This document shows, one piece after another, positions 42,709-50,349 of a stretch of DNA of 64,000 bases (position 1 is its first letter; each line of letters opens with the position of its first letter). The DNA lies in the NCBI RefSeq assembly GCF_002068095.1, contig NZ_LWIG01000026.1, positions 308,849 through 372,848 of the forward strand, given 5' to 3'. The stretch comes from Bradyrhizobium sacchari (GTDB lineage: Bacteria; Pseudomonadota; Alphaproteobacteria; Rhizobiales; Xanthobacteraceae). The position numbers and the translations under genes were made by a program. The notes beneath the pieces are model-generated. The model was not told where the DNA came from. It searched no databases and worked only from the letters and a program-made list of their open reading frames with translations.

Positions 42709-42790
42709 GTCATTCCGGAGCGATGCGTCGTCATCGAATCCGGAATCTCGAGATTCCGGGTTCGGTCCTGCGGACCGCCCCGGAATGACG
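42709..42790. repeat. Long inverted repeat, family B copy 4
   Basis: CTGTCATTCCGGAGCGATGC pairs with CGCCCCGGAATGACG, with inner arms GGAATCTCGAG and CTCGAGATTCC overlapping in a small perfect palindrome. It lies between the CoA-transferase stop and the thiolase-like start. Confidence 0.87.
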
Positions 42791-42820
42791 GATGACAGAG
42801 TTGGCGTCATCTATTCCCCC

Positions 42821-44020
42821 TTACTCCGGCGCCGCCCGCGTGACGCCATCGCGGACCATGGCGGCGATTTCGTCGGCGGAATAACCGATCTCGCGCAGAA
42901 TCTCCGCGCCGTGCTCGTTGAGCCGCGGCGCCAGGCGCATTGGTTCCGCTTCAGTCTCCGACCACGTCGCCGTCACCTTCATGCTGCGGATCGGGCCTTC
43001 GGTCGGATGCTCGACGATCGGGAAGAAACCGGTCGCCTCAAGATGCTCATCGTGCAGGATCGACGAGAGGTCATGCATCGGCATGACAGGCACATCGGCC
43101 TTCGTGAGCAAGTCGATCCACTCTGCCGTCGTGCGCGTCTCGAAAATGCGTGCGAGCTCGGCATAAACGACGTCGATATTGGCGGCGCGGCCGGCGAAAG
43201 TTGCGAACTTCGCATCGGCGCGGAGATCGGCGCGGCCCGTCGCCTTGAAGAAATTCTCCCACTGCTTGTCGTTGTAGACGATGACGCTGAGATAGCCGTC
43301 CGAGGTCTTGTAGGGCCGGCGGTCACGCGAGAGGTGGCGGGCGTAGCCGCCCTTGTCGAGCGGCGGCTCGTAAGTGAGCCCGCCCATGTGGTCGCCCATG
43401 ACGAAGCCGGCCATGGTCTCGAACATCGGGATGTCGACGCGCTGGCCGCGGCCGGTGCGGTCGCGATGCACGAGGCTGGCACAGATCGCGCCGACCGCGG
43501 TGAGGCCGACGATGCGGTCGACCAGCGCGTTCGGCACATAGCGCGGCACGCCGTCGCCGGTCTGCGCCATCAGCGCCGGCAAGGCGGTCGCGCCCTGGAT
43601 CAGATCGTCATAAGCGGGCTTTGCGGCATAGGGCCCGTCCTGGCCGAAGCCGAACACGCCGGCATAGACGACGCGCGGGTTGATCTCGGAGACGACGTCA
43701 TAGCCAAGCTGCAGCCGCGCCATCGCCTGCGGACGGACGTTGTAGACCAGCACGTCGGCGTCCTTCAGCAAGCGCAGCACGGCCTCACGTCCCGCGGGCT
43801 TCTTCAGGTCGAGGCAGATCGAACGCTTGCTGCGGTTGGTGTTGAGGAACACCGGGCCCATGCCGGCATGGCGCATCGGGCCGATCAGGCGGGTGACGTC
43901 GCCGTCGAGCGATTCCACCTTGATGACGTCAGCACCGTAGTCGCCGAGCATCTGGGTCGCGTAGGGCCCCATCAGCACGGTGGTCATATCGATGACCTTG
44001 ATGCCCTTTAGCGGCCCCAT
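42821..44020 (-). CDS. CaiB/BaiF-type (family III) CoA transferase
   Basis: A 399-residue protein. MGPLKGIKVIDMTTVLMGPY opens the CaiB fold, DVLVYNVRPQAMARL follows, and the catalytic Asp is probably in KPAYDDLIQGATAL. The second Rossmann-like part contains RGQRVDIPMFETMAGF. Family III transferases move CoA between carboxylates, for example formyl/oxalate, succinyl or bile-acid substrates; specificity is unknown. It is upstream of the thiolase-like/DUF35 pair on the same strand and separated by a repeat. Confidence 0.9.
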   Translation of the reverse strand: MGPLKGIKVIDMTTVLMGPYATQMLGDYGADVIKVESLDGDVTRLIGPMRHAGMGPVFLNTNRSKRSICLDLKKPAGREAVLRLLKDADVLVYNVRPQAMARLQLGYDVVSEINPRVVYAGVFGFGQDGPYAAKPAYDDLIQGATALPALMAQTGDGVPRYVPNALVDRIVGLTAVGAICASLVHRDRTGRGQRVDIPMFETMAGFVMGDHMGGLTYEPPLDKGGYARHLSRDRRPYKTSDGYLSVIVYNDKQWENFFKATGRADLRADAKFATFAGRAANIDVVYAELARIFETRTTAEWIDLLTKADVPVMPMHDLSSILHDEHLEATGFFPIVEHPTEGPIRSMKVTATWSETEAEPMRLAPRLNEHGAEILREIGYSADEIAAMVRDGVTRAAPE

Positions 44021-44146
44021 CGTTCGCTCCCGATTGCGCGGGCTCTGGAAGCGGCCCGGCGATTTCAGTCCAGCTAAAGACAGGGACGCCGCGCGCGCAA
44101 GGGCGACCGGGGTATGGCCGCATGCGCCGCGCGGCGATATCGGCTG

Positions 44147-44353
44147 CTATTTCTTCTGGCGGGATTCCCGGATCTTCAGGAGCCGGTCGAGCTCGTCATT
44201 CTGCTGGTTGATGCGGTCGGCGATCCGCGACTCGTTCTGCTCGCCGGAAGCGGCCGCAGCCTGCTCGATGAGCTGGCGGATATTGTCCTCCAGGATTGCG
44301 ATCCGGTCGTTCAGTGCTTCGAGGGAAAGTGAATCTTCGTATTCATTACTCAT
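44147..44353 (-). CDS. Small coiled-coil protein of unknown function
   Basis: A 68-residue acidic, helix-rich protein beginning MSNEYEDSLSLEALNDRIAI. LEALNDRIAILEDNIRQLIE and DRINQQNDELDRLLKIRESR show heptad spacing, so a parallel coiled coil is likely. I do not recognise a family with a function; similar short hypothetical proteins occur in Bradyrhizobiaceae. ATG 44353 is chosen over an ATG 21 bp upstream. It sits between the CoA-transferase and a thiolase gene, both on the same strand. Confidence 0.7.
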   Translation of the reverse strand: MSNEYEDSLSLEALNDRIAILEDNIRQLIEQAAAASGEQNESRIADRINQQNDELDRLLKIRESRQKK

Positions 44354-44382
44354 GATGCTTTTTCCGCAAATCAATCAGGAGC

Positions 44383-44472
44383 CGTAGGTTGGGCAAAGCG
44401 AAGCGTGCCAACCATGATCTAGCGCAAGGAAAAGGTGGGCACGGCGCTTTCGCGCCTTTGCCCACCCTGCGA
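44383..44472. repeat. Long inverted repeat, family G
   Basis: CGTAGGTTGGGCAAAGCGAA at the left pairs with CGCCTTTGCCCACCCTGCG at the right, with GCGTGCC against GGCACGGC inside. It lies between the thiolase stop and the coiled-coil gene start. Confidence 0.85.
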
Positions 44473-44476
44473 GAGC

Positions 44477-45646
44477 TTACTTGAGAGGCTCGAGCACCGA
44501 AACATAGTTGGCAACCGCCGCGCCGCCCATGTTGAAGATGCCGCCGAGCTTGGCGTTCTTGAGCTGCATGCCCTCGGGCGCCTGGCCGGCGAGCTGCATC
44601 GCGGTCATCACATGCATGGAGACGCCGGTGGCGCCGATCGGGTGGCCCTTGGCTTTCAGGCCGCCGGATGGATTGACCGGCAGCTTGCCGTCCTTGAGGG
44701 TCCAGCCCTCCTTGATGGCGCGGGCGCCCTGCCCCCTCGGCGTCAGGCCCATCGCTTCGTACTCGATCAGCTCGGCGACGGTGAAGCAGTCGTGGGTCTC
44801 CACGAAGGAGAGATCGGACAGGCTGACGCCCGCCTTCTCCAACGCGCGCTGCCAGGCGACCGTGCAGCCCTCGAACTGCAGGATGTCGCGCTTGGACATC
44901 GGCAGGAAGTCCTGGGCATGCGCGGTGGCGCGGAAGCCGATCGACTTGCTCATGGCCTTGGCGGTCTCGGCATCGGCCAGAACCAGCGCCGCGGCGCCGT
45001 CGGAGACCAGCGAGCAATCGGTGCGCTTCAGGGGACCAGCGACGTAAGGGTTCTTCTCGCTCTCGGCGCGGCAGAAGTCGAAGCCGAAATCCTTGCGCAT
45101 CTGGGCGAAGGGATTGGCGACGCCGTTCTTGTGGTTCTTGGCCGCGATCAGCGCCAATGCATCGGACTGGTCGCCGTATTTCTGGAAGTAGGAGCTGGCG
45201 ATCTTGCCGAACACGCCGGCAAAGCCGCCAACGGTGTCGCCGTCCTCAGGCAGGTAGGACGCCTTGAGCAGGTTCTTGCCGATCTCCGGACCCGGCGTGC
45301 GGGTCATCTGCTCGACGCCGACGACGAGCACGATCTTGGCGGCGCCCGCGGCAATCGCGCGCAGGCCCTGGTGCACCGCGGCAGAGCCGGTGGCGCAGGC
45401 GTTCTCGACGCGAGTCGCCGGCTTGAAGCGCAGCTTCGGGTCGGCCTGGAGCACCAGCGAGGCGGTAAAATCCTGCGGCGAGAAGCCGGCGTTGAAATGG
45501 CCGAGCACGATCTCGTCGACATCGGACGCCGAGATGCCGGCATCTGCCAGCGCCTCATTGGCAACGCGGGTGACGAGGCTTTCGACGGTTTCGGTGTCGA
45601 ACTTGCCGAATGGCGTATGCGCCCATCCGACGATGCTGGCGGTCAT
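44477..45646 (-). CDS. Acetyl-CoA acetyltransferase-like thiolase
   Basis: A 389-residue thiolase of the SCP-X-like branch with conventional residues: nucleophile Cys in VENACATGSAAVHQG (about residue 86), HDCFTVAELIEYEAM, and the His in NPSGGLKAKGHPIGATG. It cleaves or forms 3-ketoacyl-CoA. In contrast to the neighbour at 41558-42694 it keeps the catalytic Cys. An inverted repeat lies 27 bp upstream of the ATG. Confidence 0.92.
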   Translation of the reverse strand: MTASIVGWAHTPFGKFDTETVESLVTRVANEALADAGISASDVDEIVLGHFNAGFSPQDFTASLVLQADPKLRFKPATRVENACATGSAAVHQGLRAIAAGAAKIVLVVGVEQMTRTPGPEIGKNLLKASYLPEDGDTVGGFAGVFGKIASSYFQKYGDQSDALALIAAKNHKNGVANPFAQMRKDFGFDFCRAESEKNPYVAGPLKRTDCSLVSDGAAALVLADAETAKAMSKSIGFRATAHAQDFLPMSKRDILQFEGCTVAWQRALEKAGVSLSDLSFVETHDCFTVAELIEYEAMGLTPRGQGARAIKEGWTLKDGKLPVNPSGGLKAKGHPIGATGVSMHVMTAMQLAGQAPEGMQLKNAKLGGIFNMGGAAVANYVSVLEPLK

Positions 45647-45672
45647 GGTCTCTTCTCCCTCAAGTCTTTCAC

Positions 45673-45693
45673 CTGAGCTAAGTCTTAGCCCAG
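45673..45693. promoter_or_regulatory. 10-1-10 inverted repeat upstream of thiolase
   Basis: CTGAGCTAAG at 45673-45682 and CTTAGCCCAG at 45684-45693 pair with one mismatch around a single T, so it cannot fold as an RNA hairpin of normal loop size and is better read as a protein-binding site. It lies between the thiolase start (45646) and the eda stop (45707). Confidence 0.45.
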
Positions 45694-45706
45694 GGATGGC
45701 AAGACT

Positions 45707-46357
45707 TCACGCAGGTTTAAGGGCCTGGAGGGTGCGCTGGCAGATGGCAGTTATGCCGGCCCAGTTCCCGGCCCTGATTTCCGCCGTCGGGCATAGCCAG
45801 GAGCCACCGACCGCGACCACGTTGGGTTCGGCCAGCCAGGTCGCCGCATTGGCCTCGCCCACCCCACCGGTCGGGCAGAACCGCACGTTCGGGAAAGGGC
45901 CGCCGAGCGCCCGCAAGCCCTTGATGCCGCCGGCCTGCTCGGCCGGGAAGAACTTTGCAACGTCGAACCCTTCCGCCAGCGCCATCATCAGCTCGGAGGC
46001 CGTGGCAATGCCCGGCGCGAACGGCAGGGAGCTGTGGGCTGCGGCCTTGAGGAGATCGGGGGTCAGGCCCGGACTGATGCCGAACGCGACGCCGAGCTTT
46101 TCGACACGGGTAAAGTCGGCCGGATTGAGGATCGTGCCGATGCCGACGATCGCTTCGGGGACTTCGGCCATCATAGCCCTCGCCGCCTCGATCGCGACGG
46201 GGGTGCGCAGGGTCACCTCCAACGTGCGGACGCCGCCGGCGACCAGCGCACGCGCCAGCGGCACGGCGTCCTGGATCCGCTCGATGGTGAGGACGGGAAT
46301 GACGGTCGCGGCCTTGAATAGCGCGACGAGGTGGTTCTGTTGGGCAGTCGTGGTCAT
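45707..46357 (-). CDS. eda: 2-dehydro-3-deoxy-6-phosphogluconate aldolase (KDPG/KDPGal aldolase)
   Basis: A 216-residue class I aldolase. VRTLEVTLRTPVAIEAA carries the catalytic Glu, FGISPGLTPDLLKAA the substrate loop, and VAKFFPAEQAGGIKGLRALG the Schiff-base Lys, with FCPTGGVGEANAATWL next. It cleaves KDPG or KDPGal to pyruvate and glyceraldehyde 3-phosphate. ATG 46357 (MTTTAQQNHL) overlaps the end of kdgK, so the two are cotranslated. It is the last step encoded in the sugar-acid locus. Confidence 0.93.
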   Translation of the reverse strand: MTTTAQQNHLVALFKAATVIPVLTIERIQDAVPLARALVAGGVRTLEVTLRTPVAIEAARAMMAEVPEAIVGIGTILNPADFTRVEKLGVAFGISPGLTPDLLKAAAHSSLPFAPGIATASELMMALAEGFDVAKFFPAEQAGGIKGLRALGGPFPNVRFCPTGGVGEANAATWLAEPNVVAVGGSWLCPTAEIRAGNWAGITAICQRTLQALKPA

Positions 46358-46367
46358 AGGTCTCGAT

Positions 46368-47351
46368 TCACTTGGTCGCTTGACGAGAGGGCCGGTGCCG
46401 CTTCTTCGGCGGCATGGCATAGCCCGGAATGATGGCGCCGGGATAGCAGATCACGAGGCTGGCGAGACGATGGCCGGCCTGGGCCGCCTCGACCGGCTCG
46501 GCGCCGGTAAGCCGGGCCGCGATATAGGCCGCCGCAAAGCTGTCGCCGGCCGCCGTGGTATCGACCACGGGCTTGGTCATGGGCTCGGCGCGGACCTCGT
46601 GGGTCCCGCCGGGGAAGCGCAAGAGGCTGACCGGCTCGGCGAGGCGGAACACCAGCTCGGGCGTCGGAATGCGCGCCATCAGCTGCTCGTGGCTTTCGCC
46701 CGGCCAGAGCGCGAGCAGGTCCTCGGTCGAGGTCAGCACGATGTCGGCAGCCGCGAACGCCGCGGCAAACACGTCGCGCGCAACATCGCGATCGGGCCAG
46801 CCGCGTGCGCGAAAGTTGGTATCGAACACGAAACGGGTCCCGAGCAGGCGCGCGCGCTTGATCGCCGCGAACAGGCGATCACGCCCGGCCTGATCGTAGA
46901 TCGAGAGCGTGATCGCGGAGAGATAGACGATGTCGTAGCTCATCAGCGAGTTGAGCAGCTCGTCGGTCTCCGGCAGGCTCATCAACTCGCGCGCCGCCGC
47001 GCTGTCGCGCCAGTGGAAGAACTGGCGCTCGCCCTTGGCATCTGTCTGGATCATGTAGAGCCCGGGCAGCTTGCCCGGCAGCCGCACCACGCGCCGTGTG
47101 CCGACGCTCTCCGCATTCCAGGCGGCAATCATCTCATCGCTCAAGGCATCGTCGCCGAGCGCGGTGAGATAATCGACCTTGATCTCGAGCCGCGCGAGAT
47201 ACACGGCCGTGTTGAGGGTGTCACCGCCGAAGCCGCGCGAATACAGGCCGCCGCCCTGCCCGGCAGACTGTGCCCCCTGCGCCTGCCGGAGCTCGACCAT
47301 GCATTCGCCGATGCAAGCAACGCTCGCCATCGTCATATCCACGCTGTTCAT
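46368..47351 (-). CDS. kdgK: 2-keto-3-deoxygluconate kinase (PfkB family)
   Basis: A 327-residue PfkB kinase. GFGGDTLNTAVYLARL is the sugar-binding region, RFVFDTNFRARGW the family KDG-kinase block, and VVDTTAAGDSFAAAYIA holds the catalytic Asp and anion hole. It phosphorylates 2-keto-3-deoxy-gluconate or -galactonate at O6 for the aldolase encoded next. The start at MNSVDMTMA or a following ATG 15-18 bp later cannot be separated. It lies 8 bp downstream of the denD-like stop. Confidence 0.92.
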   Translation of the reverse strand: MNSVDMTMASVACIGECMVELRQAQGAQSAGQGGGLYSRGFGGDTLNTAVYLARLEIKVDYLTALGDDALSDEMIAAWNAESVGTRRVVRLPGKLPGLYMIQTDAKGERQFFHWRDSAAARELMSLPETDELLNSLMSYDIVYLSAITLSIYDQAGRDRLFAAIKRARLLGTRFVFDTNFRARGWPDRDVARDVFAAAFAAADIVLTSTEDLLALWPGESHEQLMARIPTPELVFRLAEPVSLLRFPGGTHEVRAEPMTKPVVDTTAAGDSFAAAYIAARLTGAEPVEAAQAGHRLASLVICYPGAIIPGYAMPPKKRHRPSRQATK

Positions 47352-47359
47352 CGGTTAGG

Positions 47360-48346
47360 TCAGGCGACGAAGTTGCCGCCGAGCTCGTCTTCGATGTGAA
47401 TGCGGATGATATCGTCGAAAGTCTTCTCGGCGGTGGTGAAGCCGAGCTCGCGCGACCGCTTTGCGTCGAAATTGCGCGGCCAGCCGCCGACAATGCCGAC
47501 GATGAAGGGATCGGGCTCGCGCTTGATGCGGGCGGCGACCTTGTCGCCGGCAACCCGCTTCAAGGCTGCGATCTGCTCGCCGACGGTGGCGGACAGGCCG
47601 GGCATGGTCAGGTTGCGGCGTGGGCCGACGGCCGCGAGATCCATGGTGCCGGCGTGCAGCAGGAAACCGACCGCGGAGCGCGGCGTGGCGTGCCAGTGGC
47701 GGACGTCCTCGGAGACCGGGAGCACGGCTTCCTTGCCGGCCAGCGGCTCGCGCAGGATGTTGGAGAAGAAGCCCGATGCCGCCTTGTTGGGCAGGCCTGG
47801 CCGGATGCAGATGGTCGGCAGGCGGATGCCGATGCCGTCGAGAAAGCCGCGGCGCGAATAGTCGGCGAGCAGGAGTTCGCCAATCGCCTTCTGGGTGCCG
47901 TAGCTGAGCAGCGGGGTGTGGAAGAACTCGTCGCCAATCGCATCCGGGAACGGCGCGCCGAACACCGCGATCGAGGACGTGAACACCACGCGCGGCTTGT
48001 AGCCACCGCCGACGAGGCGGATGGCGTCGAGCAGCATCCGCGTGCCGTCGAGGTTGATGCGATAGCCCTTGTCGAAATCGAGCTCGGCCTCCCCCGACAC
48101 GATCGCGGCGAGATGGAAGATCGCATCCGGGCGGCCGGCGATCAGCTTCTCGGCTGCGCCCGGGACGGCGAAATCGCCCGAGACGATCTCGACGGGGAAG
48201 CCGGCCTTTTCCGGCTTCTTGGGCTCGACCACGTCGTGCATGGTGAGCTTGGTGATGTCGCTCTTGCCGAGCCGGCCGTCGCGCAGCAGCCGTTCACAGA
48301 ATTTACGGCCGACCATGCCGGCGGCGCCGAGAACCAGAATGTGCAA
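47360..48346 (-). CDS. denD: DenD-like NAD-dependent sugar-acid dehydrogenase
   Basis: A 328-residue extended SDR. ILVLGAAGMVGRKFCERLLR is the NAD loop and SYGTQKAIGELLLADYSRRG carries Tyr and Lys. LTMHDVVEPKKPEKAGFPVE and HLAAIVSGEAELDFDKGYRI match the D-erythronate dehydrogenase family, which oxidises the C2 or C3 hydroxyl of four-carbon acids. None of the usual erythronate partners (DenK/OtnC-type) is here; instead kdgK and eda follow, so the true substrate may be a longer sugar acid. Confidence 0.88.
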   Translation of the reverse strand: MHILVLGAAGMVGRKFCERLLRDGRLGKSDITKLTMHDVVEPKKPEKAGFPVEIVSGDFAVPGAAEKLIAGRPDAIFHLAAIVSGEAELDFDKGYRINLDGTRMLLDAIRLVGGGYKPRVVFTSSIAVFGAPFPDAIGDEFFHTPLLSYGTQKAIGELLLADYSRRGFLDGIGIRLPTICIRPGLPNKAASGFFSNILREPLAGKEAVLPVSEDVRHWHATPRSAVGFLLHAGTMDLAAVGPRRNLTMPGLSATVGEQIAALKRVAGDKVAARIKREPDPFIVGIVGGWPRNFDAKRSRELGFTTAEKTFDDIIRIHIEDELGGNFVA

Positions 48347-48412
48347 GAGCTCAACTCCTTCTTATTGGCCGGAACGCGCCGCTCCAGACGCGCCCTCAGG
48401 CAAGCCCCGCGA

Positions 48413-49339
48413 TCATTCCTTCACGGCGCCGGTCATCGCCGACACATAATGCTCCACGAAGAAGGCGTAAAGGATGACGAGCGGCAGCGAGCCGGCCAGC
48501 GCCCCCGCCATCAGCGAGCCCCAGCGGTAGATGTCGCCGTCCACGAACTCGTTGACGATCGCGACCGGCACCGTCTTGTTGCTGGTCGATTGCAGGAATG
48601 TCAGGGCGTAGATGAACTCGTTCCAGCACAGGGTGAAGCAGAAGATGAAGGCCGAGATGAGGCCTGGAATTGCCAGCGGCAGCACGATCTTGATCAGGAT
48701 CTGCCACCGGCTCGCCCCGTCGATCAGCGCGCATTCCTCCAGCTCGAACGGGATGGTCTTGAAATAGCCCATCAGCAGCCAGGTCGAGAACGGGATCAGG
48801 ATGGTCGGATAGGTCAGGATCAGCGCCAGCGGCGAATCGAACAGGCCGTACTGGAACACGACGGTGGCGAGCGGAATGAACAGGATCGACGGCGGCACCA
48901 GATAGGCGAGGAAGATCAGGCCGCCGACGAGATTGGCGCCCTTGTAGCGCAAGCGCACAATGGCGTAGGCCGCAAGTACAGATGCGATGATCGAAAGCAC
49001 CGTCGCACAGACGGCCACGTACATCGTGTTCCAGAGCCAGTGCGGGTAGTAGCTCTCGAACAGCAGCTTGTGGAAGTGCTTGAACGTCGGATTCCAGGTC
49101 CAGAACGGATTGTACCTGTCGAGATCGAGCAGTTGCTCATCGGGTTTCACCGACGTCAACGCCATCCAATAGAACGGGAACAGCAGAACGATGACGATGA
49201 TCGCGAGCGGCAGATAGAGCGTCACGATCCTGCGCGGCACCGACTGCAGGTAGCTCATGCCCTCGGTGTGATCGGCCGTAGGCGCCGAGCCCGACAGCAC
49301 GTTCTTTAGATCGATGGATCTGGTGGGCAGGTCAGTCAT
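48413..49339 (-). CDS. Sugar ABC transporter permease (MalG/UgpE type)
   Basis: A 308-residue membrane protein with six predicted helices (YLPLAIIVIVLLFPFYWMAL is the first) and the EAA loop ELEECALIDGASRWQILIKI that contacts the ATPase. It carries carbohydrate through the inner membrane with the permease encoded just upstream, whose stop overlaps its start by 8 bp. ATG 49339 replaces longer in-frame codons. Its own stop is 66 bp ahead of denD. Confidence 0.93.
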   Translation of the reverse strand: MTDLPTRSIDLKNVLSGSAPTADHTEGMSYLQSVPRRIVTLYLPLAIIVIVLLFPFYWMALTSVKPDEQLLDLDRYNPFWTWNPTFKHFHKLLFESYYPHWLWNTMYVAVCATVLSIIASVLAAYAIVRLRYKGANLVGGLIFLAYLVPPSILFIPLATVVFQYGLFDSPLALILTYPTILIPFSTWLLMGYFKTIPFELEECALIDGASRWQILIKIVLPLAIPGLISAFIFCFTLCWNEFIYALTFLQSTSNKTVPVAIVNEFVDGDIYRWGSLMAGALAGSLPLVILYAFFVEHYVSAMTGAVKE

Positions 49340-50285
49340 TGCTCTCTCCCTGCTGCCATTTCCGACGCTGCAATCCGAACCATGAGACCATGATCGCGGC
49401 AAGCAGGAACGGGATCATCGCGCTGGAGATCGCGGCCCCCTCGCCCAGCTGCCCGGCGATGATCGCGCGCTGGTACGACAGGGTCGCCATCAGATGGGTG
49501 GCATTGACCGGGCCGCCGCGAGTCATGGCCCAGATCAGCTGGAAGTCAGTGAAGGTGAACAGCACCGAGAAGGTCATCACGACCGCGATGATCGGCGTCA
49601 GCAGCGGATAGGTGATGTACCGGAAATTCTGCCAGCGCGTCGCACCGTCGAGGGTTGCCGCTTCATAAAGCGACGGCGACACCGTCTGCAGGCCTGCGAG
49701 CAGCGTGATCGCCACGAACGGCACGCCACGCCAGATATTGGCGAAGATCACGCAGATGCGTGCCCACGTCGTGTCGCCAAGGAAGTTGATGTTCTGGTTG
49801 ATCAAGCCGAGGTGCTTCAGCGACCAGGAGATGATGGAGAATTGCGAGTCGAAGATCCACCAGAATGCCAGCGCCGAGAGCACGGTCGGCACGATGAAGG
49901 GGATCAGCACCATCGCGCGCAACATCGCCTTGAACGGCATGTTCTCGTTCAGCAGCAGCGCGAGATAAAGGCCGATCGCGAATTTGAGGGCGCTGGCGAC
50001 GAAGGTGTAGAGCAGCGTGTTGAACACCGACAGCCAGAAGATGGAATCGTCCCACAGCCACTCATAGTTCTCGGTCGCGATGAAGTGCCCCACCCTGCCG
50101 ATGCGGGTGTCCGTGAAGGACAGCCAGATGCCGAGCCCCAGCGGATAGGCCAGAAAGAAGATCAGGAACGCCATGGCCGGCACCATGAACCAGAAGCCGA
50201 GCCAGTTGCGGTTGTGTTTGAGCTGGGTCCAGGCGCTGTCCTCGCTCATCTGAGGCTTGGCCCGGGGAATTGCGACATCAGCCAT
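49332..50285 (-). CDS. Sugar ABC transporter permease (MalF/UgpA type)
   Basis: A 317-residue membrane protein with six helices (LGFWFMVPAMAFLIFFLAYP is the first) and the EAA loop SLYEAATLDGATRWQNFRYI. It pairs with the following permease to form the carbohydrate channel. A strong RNA hairpin lies between it and the binding-protein gene upstream, a common way to give the binding protein higher expression. Confidence 0.93.
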   Translation of the reverse strand: MADVAIPRAKPQMSEDSAWTQLKHNRNWLGFWFMVPAMAFLIFFLAYPLGLGIWLSFTDTRIGRVGHFIATENYEWLWDDSIFWLSVFNTLLYTFVASALKFAIGLYLALLLNENMPFKAMLRAMVLIPFIVPTVLSALAFWWIFDSQFSIISWSLKHLGLINQNINFLGDTTWARICVIFANIWRGVPFVAITLLAGLQTVSPSLYEAATLDGATRWQNFRYITYPLLTPIIAVVMTFSVLFTFTDFQLIWAMTRGGPVNATHLMATLSYQRAIIAGQLGEGAAISSAMIPFLLAAIMVSWFGLQRRKWQQGESND

Positions 50286-50314
50286 GCCCGATATCCCTGA
50301 TCGAAATGTTGACG

Positions 50315-50342
50315 AGCGGGCGGCCGGATGGCCGCCCGCTCC
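50315..50342 (-). terminator. Perfect 12-bp stem-loop after the sugar-binding protein gene
   Basis: GAGCGGGCGGCC (50315-50326), loop GGAT and GGCCGCCCGCTC (50331-50342) form a perfect GC-rich hairpin in the minus-strand transcript. It starts 8 bp after the binding-protein stop and has no T tract. It may stop part of the transcripts or protect the upstream mRNA from 3' decay. Confidence 0.7.
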
Positions 50343-50349
50343 GTGACCG

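Noticed and set aside
41588..44011. An 807-codon plus-strand frame across the thiolase-like and CoA-transferase genes
   Set aside because: It crosses two well supported minus-strand genes and a repeat; such length without a domain is a shadow of GC-rich genes.
45264..47399. A 711-codon plus-strand frame opposite thiolase, eda and kdgK
   Set aside because: It spans three minus-strand genes with clear catalytic motifs and an inverted repeat.
50315..50342. Classical rho-independent terminator
   Set aside because: The hairpin has no following T run in the minus-strand direction and lies within an operon, so it is better seen as a processing or stability hairpin.
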